DNA of 64,000 bases. It comes from Myxococcales bacterium. GTDB taxonomy: Bacteria; Myxococcota_A; Bradymonadia; Bradymonadales; GCA-2716585. A program made the translations under genes and the position numbers. The stretch spans positions 1-64,000 of the forward strand of contig PBBL01000046.1 in the NCBI GenBank assembly GCA_002716585.1, in the 5' to 3' direction. The notes under the pieces are model-generated. The model worked only from the letters and a program-made list of their open reading frames with translations. It searched no databases and had not been told where the DNA came from. Shown piece by piece: positions 35,453 to 44,231 of the stretch (the stretch's first letter is position 1; each line of letters starts with the position of its first letter).

Positions 35453-35576
35453 CGAACTCGTGTAGAAAGGTAGCTGCGAAGCAGCGGTGTGTCGATGAAT
35501 TCAGCTATTCAGATTTGCTCAGGATTTTTGTATTCAACTCGCTGAGTTCATCACACGACCTTTCTACACGAGTTCA
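35453..35576. mobile_element. MITE-like inverted-repeat element
   Basis: Perfect 18-bp inverted repeats at 35454-35471 and 35558-35575 (GAACTCGTGTAGAAAGGT and its complement) bound a noncoding, AT-rich core. TA dinucleotides flank both ends (35451-35452 and 35577-35578), as for a TA target duplication of Tc1/mariner or IS630-type elements. A small perfect hairpin (GCTGC-GAA-GCAGC) lies at 35473-35485, and the inner parts of the arms are partly similar. It sits between two converging genes. No transposase is in the window. Confidence 0.65.
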
Positions 35577-35626
35577 TATGAGAGAGGAAAGGAGGGGCGC
35601 GCGAGGAGGCGCGCCCCCGCGCGGGC

Positions 35627-38600
35627 TCAGGGGAAGCAGCGCGCCTCGTACTCGACCTCGATGGTGGCGCCCGCCATCGGCACGGCGTTCCGATCGAAGA
35701 CGACGGAGTTGGTCGTCTCGTCGTAGACCCAGCCGGTGGACTGATCCACGCCATCGACGCGGACCTGGACCGTCGCCGGGTCGGCGACGCGGCTGAGGAA
35801 GAACTCCCGGCGGAGCCCGAAGGCGCGGTTGCCGATGTTCTGCAGGTAGCCGCCGAAGTCGGCCGCGCAGATGGAGCCGGTCGTGCCGCCCGTGTTCTGC
35901 GCCACGGTGTCGTAGCGGCGCCCCGCCTCGGCGTCCCCGTTGCTGGAGGAGCACATCGCCGGGGTGTTGCGCGACACGTCGGCGCCAACGATGACCGAGA
36001 CGTTGAGCAGGGAGTCGTTGCGGAAGCCCTTGATGCTCTGGAAGAAGTCCACGTAGAAGTCCGGGGTCGCCGTGGACTGGTCCTCCTCGTCGGAGAGGAT
36101 GATGATCTCAAGCGAGGCGTCTTCGCGGAGGAAGCCCGCGTTGCGACCGCCGCAGACGTTGTTGGGGCCGCAGTACGGGTAGGGGTCGGAGCACTGGGAG
36201 TCGTTGGTGCACGTGTCGTTGGTCTCGGTGATGTAGGGATCCGAGAGCGCCTTGCGCGACGCCTCAAGGCCCGCCTCCTGCGAGCCGCCCGACGCGCCCA
36301 TGTCCACCCGGTTCTGGAACTCGGTCAGGTAGTTCGGGTACTGGCGCGTCAGGAAGGCCGGATCGCCCATCAGCTCGCCCGCCTCGTACTGCTCGCCGTT
36401 GAAGCGAACCGCCTCACCGAGGTCGAGGTGGGTGACGCCGATCTGGAAGTCGTTGTTGAGCAGCTCCGCCGTGGACAGGAACTGCCCGAGGTTGCGCGAC
36501 ACGTTGCCCTGCTCCTCGGACATCGAGCCCGAGCCGTCGATGACAAAGAGCACGTCCACCTTACGCCCGTCGATCTGCTCGAAGACGTCCACCTGACGCG
36601 AGATGTTGGTCCCCTCGCCGCGGAGCGGCACCCGCAGGGTCGGCTCCTGATCGCTGGCGTTGGAGTCGATCCGCAGGACGCACTGGTCCTCGCCCAGGTC
36701 GGCGGGGCGGTAGACCACCTGCACGGGGAGGGGGTTGTTGCTGGCGACCTCGAAGGGGAGCTGCGGCACGCCGCGCAGCTCGAACTCGTTGGAGCAGCCT
36801 TCGAGCTGGACGTTGTTGACCTCCAGCGGCACGGCGCCCGTGTTGTAGACCGTGACCACCTGCGCCTGGCTGGCGCAACCGAGGGTCACGAGGCCGAAGT
36901 CCACGTTGCCCGGGATGACGGCGATGTCCGAGACGCCCGCCAGGCCCGTCAGCTGCACGCCGCAGTCCGGCGGCGGCGACAGGTCGCACTCGAAGGGGTT
37001 GCCGGTGCCGTTGGCGCAGCGCTCGCCCGCGTTGCAGAACATGCCCGCCTGCCCGTTGTTGGGGTCGGAGAGCATGACCGCCATCTGACCGTTGTTCAGG
37101 TCGAAGCTGGTGGGGTTGTACTGAACCTCGATGATCATGCTCTGACCCGGCGCGAGCTGCTCGCCCGAGTTGAGCGTCGCGGCCGACACCGAGAAGGCGT
37201 TGTTCAGGATGCCCTGGGCGCTGGAGCCGTTGTACTGGCAGGGGCCCGTGCCGGTGTTGCGGACCGTCACCGGCAGGATCTTCGAGCTGCCGCGCGCGGT
37301 GAGGCCGAAGTTGAGCGGGTCGGGGCCGACCTGGACGTCGCACTCGACGCCCTCCAGGCCGTTGCCCGTCAGCGGCACGGCCAGCTCCGGGGTGTCCGGG
37401 TCGTTGCTGTTGATCAGGATGTTCGCCGCGTCGGGGCCGACGTCGGTCGGCGAGTAGATGACGGAGATGCGCTGAAGCTCGCCGGGCTCGATCGTGGCCG
37501 CGCCGTTGCCGTTGATCGGCGGGAAGCCCGGGTCGGGCGCGATGCGGAAGTCAGCCGAGCCGCCGTCCAGCTCAACGGACGCGACCTCAAGGGGCTCGGT
37601 GCCGTTGTTGAAGATCGCCAGCTCACGCGGGGAGCTGATCGTGATGCCCACGTTGCCGAAGTTGATGGCGGTCGGATCGACGCCGATGTCCGGCTCGCTC
37701 GGGCGCCCGAGGAGCGGCAGCGGCAGGTTGTTGACGGTCGGGTCGTTGCTGAAGAACACCGCGGTGCCGTTGGCGGTCTCGGTCCCGGCGGTGTAGGAGA
37801 TCGTGATCGTGTGGCTCTCGCCGACGGCGATGGAGACCGCCTCGGTCGGCGGGTTGACGATCGCGAAGTCCTCGGAGGAGCCGCGCAGCATGTCGACGCC
37901 TTCCAGCAGCAGCGGCGCGTCGCCGATGTTGAGCACCCGCACGTCCTCCGTGACCGTCTCGTTCGTGGCGATGTTGCCAAAGTCGATCCGCGCCGGGGAC
38001 AGGTCGATCAGCGGCACCGCGGTGCTCGTGCGCACGTCGCACTCAAACGCCGCCTCGACCTCGGCCGTCTGGATGTAGAGGGTGTCGTTGAGCGTCCCGC
38101 CCGACTCCGAGAGGAAGGACAGCTCCAGGGTCGCCGTCTGATCCGGGCGAAGCTCCGTGTTCGCCGCCGGAGGTTGCGTGATCGTCACCGCGTCGCCGAA
38201 CTCCATCAAGGCGTCCGTCAGCGTCAGCGGCAGGTTGCCGATGTTGCGCAGCGTCACCGTCTGGGTCTGCTCCACGCCCAGCTCGGAGTTGTTGAACGTG
38301 ATCGGCGACGGCTCACACTGAAGCTCCCGCTTCGGCGGGATCGTGTTGAGGAACACCGTCTGGCTCTGCCCCGAGGCCTGGATGACGAGCTGCCCCGTCA
38401 CCGCCTGCTCGTTGATCGGCGAGTAGGTCACCCTCATGTTGACCGACTCGCCCTCCTTGACGCTGACGATCTGGGGATCCTCGAACGTGAAGGGGCCTTG
38501 AGCCGGGTTGAGCGCGTACTCGAACCCCCTCAGCTCACCGGTCCCCCCGTTGCTGATCTCGACCACCAGGGTCTCGGGCTGATCTACCGTCGCCGCTGAG

Positions 38601-38794
38601 AAGGTCAGGCTCGTCGGCGAAACGACGAGCTGGGGATCCGACCCCTCCGCGAAGCTGCTCTGGCCTCCGCCGCCGTCGTCGGAGCAGCTTGAACAGGCTG
38701 GCGACACAGCGACCAACAACAGGGCCGCAGCCCACAACCTCCAGCGGTACCGAGACGCCCACTGGCCTACCATCACTCCCGGTTGCATCTTCAC
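35627..38794 (-). CDS. Choice-of-anchor D repeat lipoprotein with vWA domain
   Basis: The 1055-residue lipoprotein (lipobox SPAC, followed by a second SSC) carries about six tandem immunoglobulin-like choice-of-anchor D (ASH/Hydin-type) domains, each with a core such as INFGNVGI and a TISYTA-like strand (about 60-730). A von Willebrand A domain follows (about 745-1050) with the complete MIDAS start DGSGSM near residue 755. A Cys-rich insert (CTNDSQC and on) lies within that domain. It is likely an envelope-anchored adhesin or scaffold that binds a metal-dependent partner. I keep the first ATG; a nearby second one is also possible. Confidence 0.88.
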   Translation of the reverse strand: MKMQPGVMVGQWASRYRWRLWAAALLLVAVSPACSSCSDDGGGGQSSFAEGSDPQLVVSPTSLTFSAATVDQPETLVVEISNGGTGELRGFEYALNPAQGPFTFEDPQIVSVKEGESVNMRVTYSPINEQAVTGQLVIQASGQSQTVFLNTIPPKRELQCEPSPITFNNSELGVEQTQTVTLRNIGNLPLTLTDALMEFGDAVTITQPPAANTELRPDQTATLELSFLSESGGTLNDTLYIQTAEVEAAFECDVRTSTAVPLIDLSPARIDFGNIATNETVTEDVRVLNIGDAPLLLEGVDMLRGSSEDFAIVNPPTEAVSIAVGESHTITISYTAGTETANGTAVFFSNDPTVNNLPLPLLGRPSEPDIGVDPTAINFGNVGITISSPRELAIFNNGTEPLEVASVELDGGSADFRIAPDPGFPPINGNGAATIEPGELQRISVIYSPTDVGPDAANILINSNDPDTPELAVPLTGNGLEGVECDVQVGPDPLNFGLTARGSSKILPVTVRNTGTGPCQYNGSSAQGILNNAFSVSAATLNSGEQLAPGQSMIIEVQYNPTSFDLNNGQMAVMLSDPNNGQAGMFCNAGERCANGTGNPFECDLSPPPDCGVQLTGLAGVSDIAVIPGNVDFGLVTLGCASQAQVVTVYNTGAVPLEVNNVQLEGCSNEFELRGVPQLPFEVASNNPLPVQVVYRPADLGEDQCVLRIDSNASDQEPTLRVPLRGEGTNISRQVDVFEQIDGRKVDVLFVIDGSGSMSEEQGNVSRNLGQFLSTAELLNNDFQIGVTHLDLGEAVRFNGEQYEAGELMGDPAFLTRQYPNYLTEFQNRVDMGASGGSQEAGLEASRKALSDPYITETNDTCTNDSQCSDPYPYCGPNNVCGGRNAGFLREDASLEIIILSDEEDQSTATPDFYVDFFQSIKGFRNDSLLNVSVIVGADVSRNTPAMCSSSNGDAEAGRRYDTVAQNTGGTTGSICAADFGGYLQNIGNRAFGLRREFFLSRVADPATVQVRVDGVDQSTGWVYDETTNSVVFDRNAVPMAGATIEVEYEARCFP

Positions 38795-38930
38795 GTCACC
38801 TCGCTGCTCTTATTAAGGGTTTACACACTGCCCCACCCACAACGCGATTATGATTCACTCTGTCAAGTCAAGGCATCCAGCTGCGTTGTGTGCCAGCTCG
38901 AGACAGCACTGATCTGCAAGCCGGTGCAAC

Positions 38931-38959
38931 ACTATAAAGACGCACCTGCTCAAACTCAA
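38931..38959 (-). promoter_or_regulatory. Promoter of the choice-of-anchor/vWA gene
   Basis: On the minus strand TTGAGT (38954-38959), 17 bp, TATAGT (38931-38936, 5 of 6). It lies in the 249-bp AT-richer gap 38795-39043 and gives a leader of about 130 nt. The gap shows nothing else I can name. Confidence 0.55.
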
Positions 38960-39043
38960 GTTCCCTCAAGCACATCACACAGGTTACACCGCAAACGTCC
39001 ACACCGCGTGGTAAAAGTCGCGCCCGCGGCCAACGCGTGAACC

Positions 39044-41125
39044 CTATTCAACCAGGAGCGCCGAGAGCCCTGAGGTGTTCAGCGTGAGCAGCGCCTCCCA
39101 GAGCGCCGCCGCGCCGCGCGGGGTGCGCTCCGGCGCGCCGTCACCGAACCGAAGCTCAACCAACCCGGTCACGCAGCGGATCGCGAGCGGGATCGCGTCC
39201 AGGCGAAGCGTGAAGCCCGCTCCCGGCACGCGCCGCTCCAACAGATCGGCGGTGTGGCAGAAGGCCAGGAGCGCCTGCAGGCTCAACGGCGCCTCCTCGG
39301 GCGCCGACACCCGGCGCCCGTCCGGCTGGATGTCCGCGACGTGCGCCTCGAAGAACTCCAGCGCGGCGCGCAGCCCCGCCACGCGCTCGTCGTCGTCGTC
39401 CAGCGGCTCGTCGATCGCCTCATCGGGATCGCCCGCCGCGCTCATCAGCAGCGCCCGCGCGCAGATCTCAGCGGCGCTCGGGTCATGAAGCGGGCCACCG
39501 AAGCGCGCGGCGAGGATCGCCTGACTGAGCCGCTGACGCTCCTCGTCGAACCCAAGCAGGCTCTCCAGCCACATCGCCCGGTAGAGGGTCGCGGTCGAGA
39601 TCACCGCCCCATCGTCCGCCGCCTCCTCACCAAGCGCCAGCAGCTCGCCCCACCGATCGGCCTCGCCCTCGGCGCGCCCCAGCACCCGCTCGCGAAGCTC
39701 GGCGTCACCCCCGCTCGGGTCGGCGGCGAGCCTCAGCGCGTCGCTCACGAGGAGCGCCACCCGCTCCAGGTTCACCGACGCCCCCACCAGGATGCTCGCC
39801 AGCGTGTGCAGCCAGACCCGATCCACCCCTCGAACGTCCAGCCCCGTGAGCTGCTCTCGCGTCGCCGCCAGCCGCTCCTCCGCCAACGCCCCGAGGCGCC
39901 CCAGCTCCACCTCAAGCGCCAACCGGAGCAGCTCCCAGGGGGCCGCCTCGCACATCGGGCTCACGCGCGCCGTGAACGCCCCCCGGTGCTCGCGAAACAG
40001 GAGCGTGTCCAGCGACGGGAAGACCCGCCCGTCCATGCTCGTGGACGTGTTCAGCGCGTACAGCTCGCGCTCCTGCACCAGGCACACGAAGCGCAGCTGC
40101 AACCGATCGTCGCCGTCGCGCAGGAGCAGCTTGAGCAGGCTCAAGGCGAGCGCCCGGGTCATCACGATCGGGACCTCGCGCCCCTCCACCGACCGCAGCG
40201 CGACCGCGCCGTCCACCCACACCGGCTCCACGTAGAGCCACCCGATGTCCATGCTCGACGGCTCGCCGCCGCCCTCCGCCCAGCGCACCCCCTCCTCGGT
40301 CACCGTCAGCTCCGAGAGCTTCGGCGCCTTGACGTCGCCAGGCCGCGCGATGGGGCGCGCGATCGTCTTGAACCCGGGCGTGAACACCCACAGCCGCCCC
40401 GCGCGCTGGTAGGGGTGGTCGCTCAGCCGGATCAACCCACGGAGCGCCTTGTGGAGCACCACGGCGTCCTGCATCAGCCGACTGATCACCGGCGCCCGCA
40501 TCGGATCGAGCGCGTTGACCTCCGCCAGGGTGTCCTTGAGCAGCACCGGCTTGCCCGACTCCACGTCCGAGCCGTAGATCATCGCCAGGTTGTCCCGGGT
40601 CACGGTCACGCCAAAGGGCCACACGTCCATCGACGCCCGCTGGCCGCCTCGGGTCGCGCGCTGCACGCGCCCTTCGTAGCTCGCCACCAGGTTCCCTTCG
40701 ATCTGGAGCAGATCACACTCGCTCCGCATCATCCGCAGCCAGGTCACCAGGTGCTGCATCTCCGACCAGGCCTGCCTCAGCCAGGGCGCCCGCTCCCGTC
40801 GCCCTCGCGCCTCCAGCAGCGCCCTCAAGCTCCGCGACAGCTTCACCAGCCGCTCCACCGCCACCGCCAGGCCGAACGCCTCCGCCCGCTCCGCCAGCGC
40901 GTCCAGCTCGTCCGGCAGGTCGGCGTCCGGGAAGGCGATCCCGGCCACGTGCAGCGGCGCCAACACCTCCCGCACCTCCCCCAGGAACATCCCCAGGAGG
41001 ACGCCCTCCGCCTCAAAGTCGGCGTAGTCGTCCTCCGTCGGCGTCGCCGCCCGGTAGCGATCCCGCACCTCGGCGGCGCGCTCGGACGCCTCCCGCAGCC
41101 CCTCGTCGAGCGGGTGTGTGCTCAT
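39044..41125 (-). CDS. Unrecognised 693-residue protein, second of a coupled pair
   Basis: A soluble, mostly helical, Leu/Ala/Glu/Arg-rich protein with no signal peptide or membrane segment. The middle (about 165-400) is more beta-like (GVTVTRDNLAMIYG, RLWVFTPGFKTIARPIARPG, IGWLYVEPVWVDG). An acidic patch (EPLDDDDERV) lies near residue 585. Its ATG overlaps the stop of the 41122-42288 gene by ATGA, so the two are made together and may form a complex. I recognise no family. It lies near the MoxR-DUF5682-vWA operon but is separated from it by the oppositely oriented GGDEF gene. Confidence 0.7.
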   Translation of the reverse strand: MSTHPLDEGLREASERAAEVRDRYRAATPTEDDYADFEAEGVLLGMFLGEVREVLAPLHVAGIAFPDADLPDELDALAERAEAFGLAVAVERLVKLSRSLRALLEARGRRERAPWLRQAWSEMQHLVTWLRMMRSECDLLQIEGNLVASYEGRVQRATRGGQRASMDVWPFGVTVTRDNLAMIYGSDVESGKPVLLKDTLAEVNALDPMRAPVISRLMQDAVVLHKALRGLIRLSDHPYQRAGRLWVFTPGFKTIARPIARPGDVKAPKLSELTVTEEGVRWAEGGGEPSSMDIGWLYVEPVWVDGAVALRSVEGREVPIVMTRALALSLLKLLLRDGDDRLQLRFVCLVQERELYALNTSTSMDGRVFPSLDTLLFREHRGAFTARVSPMCEAAPWELLRLALEVELGRLGALAEERLAATREQLTGLDVRGVDRVWLHTLASILVGASVNLERVALLVSDALRLAADPSGGDAELRERVLGRAEGEADRWGELLALGEEAADDGAVISTATLYRAMWLESLLGFDEERQRLSQAILAARFGGPLHDPSAAEICARALLMSAAGDPDEAIDEPLDDDDERVAGLRAALEFFEAHVADIQPDGRRVSAPEEAPLSLQALLAFCHTADLLERRVPGAGFTLRLDAIPLAIRCVTGLVELRFGDGAPERTPRGAAALWEALLTLNTSGLSALLVE

Positions 41126-42288
41126 CGGCTCCTCCTGTGGACGCCGCTCTTGCTGTACTTGATCTTCTCCAACGACAGGTGCACCTCATGCACCTTCGGC
41201 CCCCGGTACAGCGTCACCGACTCGTCGTAGATCGCCGTCATCGGGTACAGCTTGAGCTGCCCCTGACGCACCGACACCCGACCGAACAGCGCCGCGGGCA
41301 GCGGGAAGGAGCGCCGGTTGTCGAGCATCGCCTCCAGGTTGTCGATCAGGTGGTTGTTCTCTTCGCGGAGCGAGACCTCCATCATCAGCGTCGCCCCCTT
41401 GTCGTCGAGCAGCGGCGACGACGCCAGCGACGACTTCATGTCGATCTCCAGCTCACCGAACCCCGACGGCTCCAGGTAGGCGAGCGTCGAGCCCGAGCCC
41501 GACAGCGGGTTCAGCTCGTTCTCCCGCAGCCGCTCCACCAGCTCCGTCCACCGCCCCACCGCGAACTCCTTGTAGGCCGCGCTGCCCGTGTAGGGCGCCT
41601 CGGAGACCCGCAGCGCCTTGTGCAGGCTCATCCGCCCGTCGTGGGACACCTTGGCGTTGCTGAAGGTGAAGGCGCCGTGCGCGAAGTCGCGGATCGTGTA
41701 GGGCAGGTAGTCGCTGACGCTCTGGTTGAGCAGCCCCCGCGGATCCGTCCCGAAGTAGCGCGTCGGCTTGGCGTTCGAGGCCTGGTAGATCACCCCGGGC
41801 TGGCCGCGCACCCCCATGTAGATCGTCACCCCGACGAAGTCGGTGTCCGTCACCCAGCCGCTCGCCCCAAGCGCCTGGACCACGATCGGGTCGTCGAGCA
41901 CCTCATACTTGCGCCGCGCCGCCCCGATCAGGTCGAGCAACTCGTCGGGGGTCTCGCCCGCCTCGTGGCGCCGCCGCGTCGCCCCGACCAGCAGCCAGAG
42001 CTTGTTGAGCGTCGCCATGTACTGGCTCATCTGGAACAGCGGATCGCGCTCCATGTAGCGCTCCGACAGCGTCGCGAGCACCTCCAGCTGGCGCTCGATC
42101 GCGATCAGCGCGGCGTTGTGCGCCGTCTGCGCCGACGCCTGAAGCTCCGTCAGGCTGGAGCGGCTCATCCGCTGGAGCCCCTGCTGCCCCAGCTTGAGGA
42201 GGAGCGCGTCGATGCGATCCAGCGCCACCTCCATCCGATCCAGCTTCTTGCGCTCGGCCTTGCTCAGCTTTGTGGTGTCCTCGCCCAT
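41122..42288 (-). CDS. Unrecognised 388-residue protein, first of a coupled pair
   Basis: A soluble protein with an N-terminal basic, helical part (KLSKAERKKLDRME; about 1-130, with coiled-coil tendency) and a beta-rich C-terminal part (about 140-388: TDFVGVTIYMGVRG, GAFTFSNAKVS, STLAYLEPSGFGELEIDM). It lacks Cys-His zinc motifs, so it is not the SWIM protein that accompanies DUF5682 genes in other genomes. I chose ATG 42288, next to the conserved-looking start of the domain, rather than 42390. It is translationally coupled to the following gene. No function can be assigned. Confidence 0.68.
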   Translation of the reverse strand: MGEDTTKLSKAERKKLDRMEVALDRIDALLLKLGQQGLQRMSRSSLTELQASAQTAHNAALIAIERQLEVLATLSERYMERDPLFQMSQYMATLNKLWLLVGATRRRHEAGETPDELLDLIGAARRKYEVLDDPIVVQALGASGWVTDTDFVGVTIYMGVRGQPGVIYQASNAKPTRYFGTDPRGLLNQSVSDYLPYTIRDFAHGAFTFSNAKVSHDGRMSLHKALRVSEAPYTGSAAYKEFAVGRWTELVERLRENELNPLSGSGSTLAYLEPSGFGELEIDMKSSLASSPLLDDKGATLMMEVSLREENNHLIDNLEAMLDNRRSFPLPAALFGRVSVRQGQLKLYPMTAIYDESVTLYRGPKVHEVHLSLEKIKYSKSGVHRRSR

Positions 42289-42532
42289 TCGCTCGCCCCA
42301 GGTGGGTCTGCACGACCGTCGAAAATATCTTGACAACGTTTCAGTAGCACACCCTCCACCCACTGGCCAGAGTCCCGACAGCGCGGGCAAAAAAGTTTAC
42401 ATCCTCGACGCAGACCACACAGTGATGAGCGTCCACCGATCGCAGGATCGCGATCCGGCCAAGCACACCTGATGACAGGGCGCGCGACCCTGCGCGATGT
42501 ACCCTGACACCCTACGCCAAGGAGAGGTTGTT

Positions 42533-44227
42533 GTGTTCAAACCCACCTCCAGTGTCCGACTGCCCACGATGGGGACCGCGCCCGAAGGCTACGCGTTCTC
42601 CATGCTCACCGACCTGCTCGGCAAGCTCGGCCCCAAGGCCGACATCGCCGAGCTGCTCCAGGGCGCGCTCGGGTGGATCGAGGCGGCCTTCGCCACGGAC
42701 GCCGCGACCTTCTTCTTGCTCGACCACAACGCCACGAGCCTCACCGAGGCTCGCCCCTTCACCTCAAGCGGCGTGACGGTCGAAGCGTACGGCGCGCATC
42801 GCCTCCCCGAGGACGTCGCCGACGACCTCACCGAAGACCCGCGCCGCCCCCTCCTGCTCGGCCCGGCGGGGAAGGGGATGCACCCGCTGGCGACCCTCTT
42901 CCCGCTGTCGGTGGGCGCGGCGATGCGCTGGGGGGCCATCACCAGCCTCTGGAGGCGCAACCGCATCATCGGCGCCGTGCTCATCGCCCGCGAGGGCGAC
43001 CAGGAGCTGACCGACGGCGAACTCAAGACGCTGGGGCAGATGGCGAGCTGCCTCGCGGCGCTGCTGGAGCAGGCCGCCGCCTGGCGCGACACGAACACCA
43101 TGGCCGCGCGCTACCGGACCCTGCTCCACGAGGCGCCGGACGCCATGACCCTCTATGACCCGTCCCGTGACCGGTTCATCGAGGCCAACGCCCGCGCCGC
43201 CGAGCTGTTCGACACCCCCCGCGAGCAGCTCATGAGCACCACCCCCGACGCCCTCGGCGCCGGTGACCTGTCGCTGGCCCTCTCAATGGCCGAGCTGGAT
43301 CTTGGCCGCCCGCGCCGCGTCACCCTCAACGGGCACGACTACGAGGTCTCCAGCTCCCAGATCGACACCGGCCATCAGCCGATCATCCTCAGCGTGTACC
43401 GCCGCGCCCAGCCCCAACCCCAGCCCGCCGCGCGCCAATCCAGCCGCTGGACCGCGCTGTCGCGGGACACCTCCTTCACCGAGCGGCTCCAGGAGTCGTT
43501 CGCATCCCAGCTGTCGGAGTCGCTGGACAACGAGACGGAGTACCGCGCCCAGGGGCGCGACAGCGAGGAGCGCTGGATCCTCTGCCGGGAAACCGGATCC
43601 CGCGAGGCGACGCCGCGCACCATCCAGTTCGACTACATGCCGACCCCGGGCGACCCGAACAACCCGTTTGAGGACCCGCTGACCCGGCTCACGACCGGGG
43701 CGCTGTTCCAGAACCGGCTTGAGCACTGCCTGCGACGAGCGCGACGCTACAAGGACACCGAGTTCGCCGTCCTGGTGATGGATCTGGACTGCTTCAACAT
43801 CGTCAACACCCGCTTCGGGCGCGACGCGGGCGACCGGGTGCTGTTCGAGACCGCGCGCCGCCTTGAGTCGACGCTGCGCAACACCGACACCGCCGCGCGA
43901 CTCGAGGGCGACACCTTCGCCGCGCTGCTGGAGAACCGCACCAGCAGCGAGCACGCGATCCAGATCGCGCGGCGCCTCCTCAACGCGGTGAGCGCCTCGT
44001 TCATCATCGGTGACTTCGAGATCTTCCTGTCCGCCAGCATCGGTATCGCCACCAGCGAGGTCGGCTACCTGATGTCGTCCCACATCATCCAGGACGCGCG
44101 CGAGTCGATGAGGCGCGCCAAGTCGCGCGGCGGCGGCTCGATCGAGATCTTCAACACGGTCGTCTGCAACACCCCGGAGCTGCTCAGCCTCGACGAGGGG
44201 GAGCTGTCGCGGGTGGTGAACTCCTGA
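42533..44227 (+). CDS. GAF-PAS-GGDEF signalling protein with degenerate active site
   Basis: A 564-residue cytoplasmic protein: GAF-like domain (about 30-195), PAS domain (about 205-300, beginning YRTLLHEAPDAM), a linker, then a GGDEF domain (about 395-545). The signature motif is EGDTF at 458-462 instead of GGDEF, so it probably cannot make cyclic di-GMP. The RxxD pair (Arg449, Asp452) five residues before it is kept, so it might still bind the nucleotide. The start is GTG 42533, with GGAGAGG 5 bases before. It converges on the vWA gene with only 4 bp between stops. Confidence 0.85.
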   Translation: MFKPTSSVRLPTMGTAPEGYAFSMLTDLLGKLGPKADIAELLQGALGWIEAAFATDAATFFLLDHNATSLTEARPFTSSGVTVEAYGAHRLPEDVADDLTEDPRRPLLLGPAGKGMHPLATLFPLSVGAAMRWGAITSLWRRNRIIGAVLIAREGDQELTDGELKTLGQMASCLAALLEQAAAWRDTNTMAARYRTLLHEAPDAMTLYDPSRDRFIEANARAAELFDTPREQLMSTTPDALGAGDLSLALSMAELDLGRPRRVTLNGHDYEVSSSQIDTGHQPIILSVYRRAQPQPQPAARQSSRWTALSRDTSFTERLQESFASQLSESLDNETEYRAQGRDSEERWILCRETGSREATPRTIQFDYMPTPGDPNNPFEDPLTRLTTGALFQNRLEHCLRRARRYKDTEFAVLVMDLDCFNIVNTRFGRDAGDRVLFETARRLESTLRNTDTAARLEGDTFAALLENRTSSEHAIQIARRLLNAVSASFIIGDFEIFLSASIGIATSEVGYLMSSHIIQDARESMRRAKSRGGGSIEIFNTVVCNTPELLSLDEGELSRVVNS

Positions 44228-44231
44228 GCGC

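Noticed and set aside
38783-39040. An 85-residue plus-strand open frame in the gap between two minus-strand genes
   Set aside because: No ribosome site, no homology by eye, and the stretch contains a good minus-strand promoter.
39044-42288. Identification of the pair as SWIM zinc-finger and DUF5691 partners of DUF5682
   Set aside because: Neither protein has the Cys-x-Cys...Cys-x-His motif of SWIM or the start typical of DUF5691.
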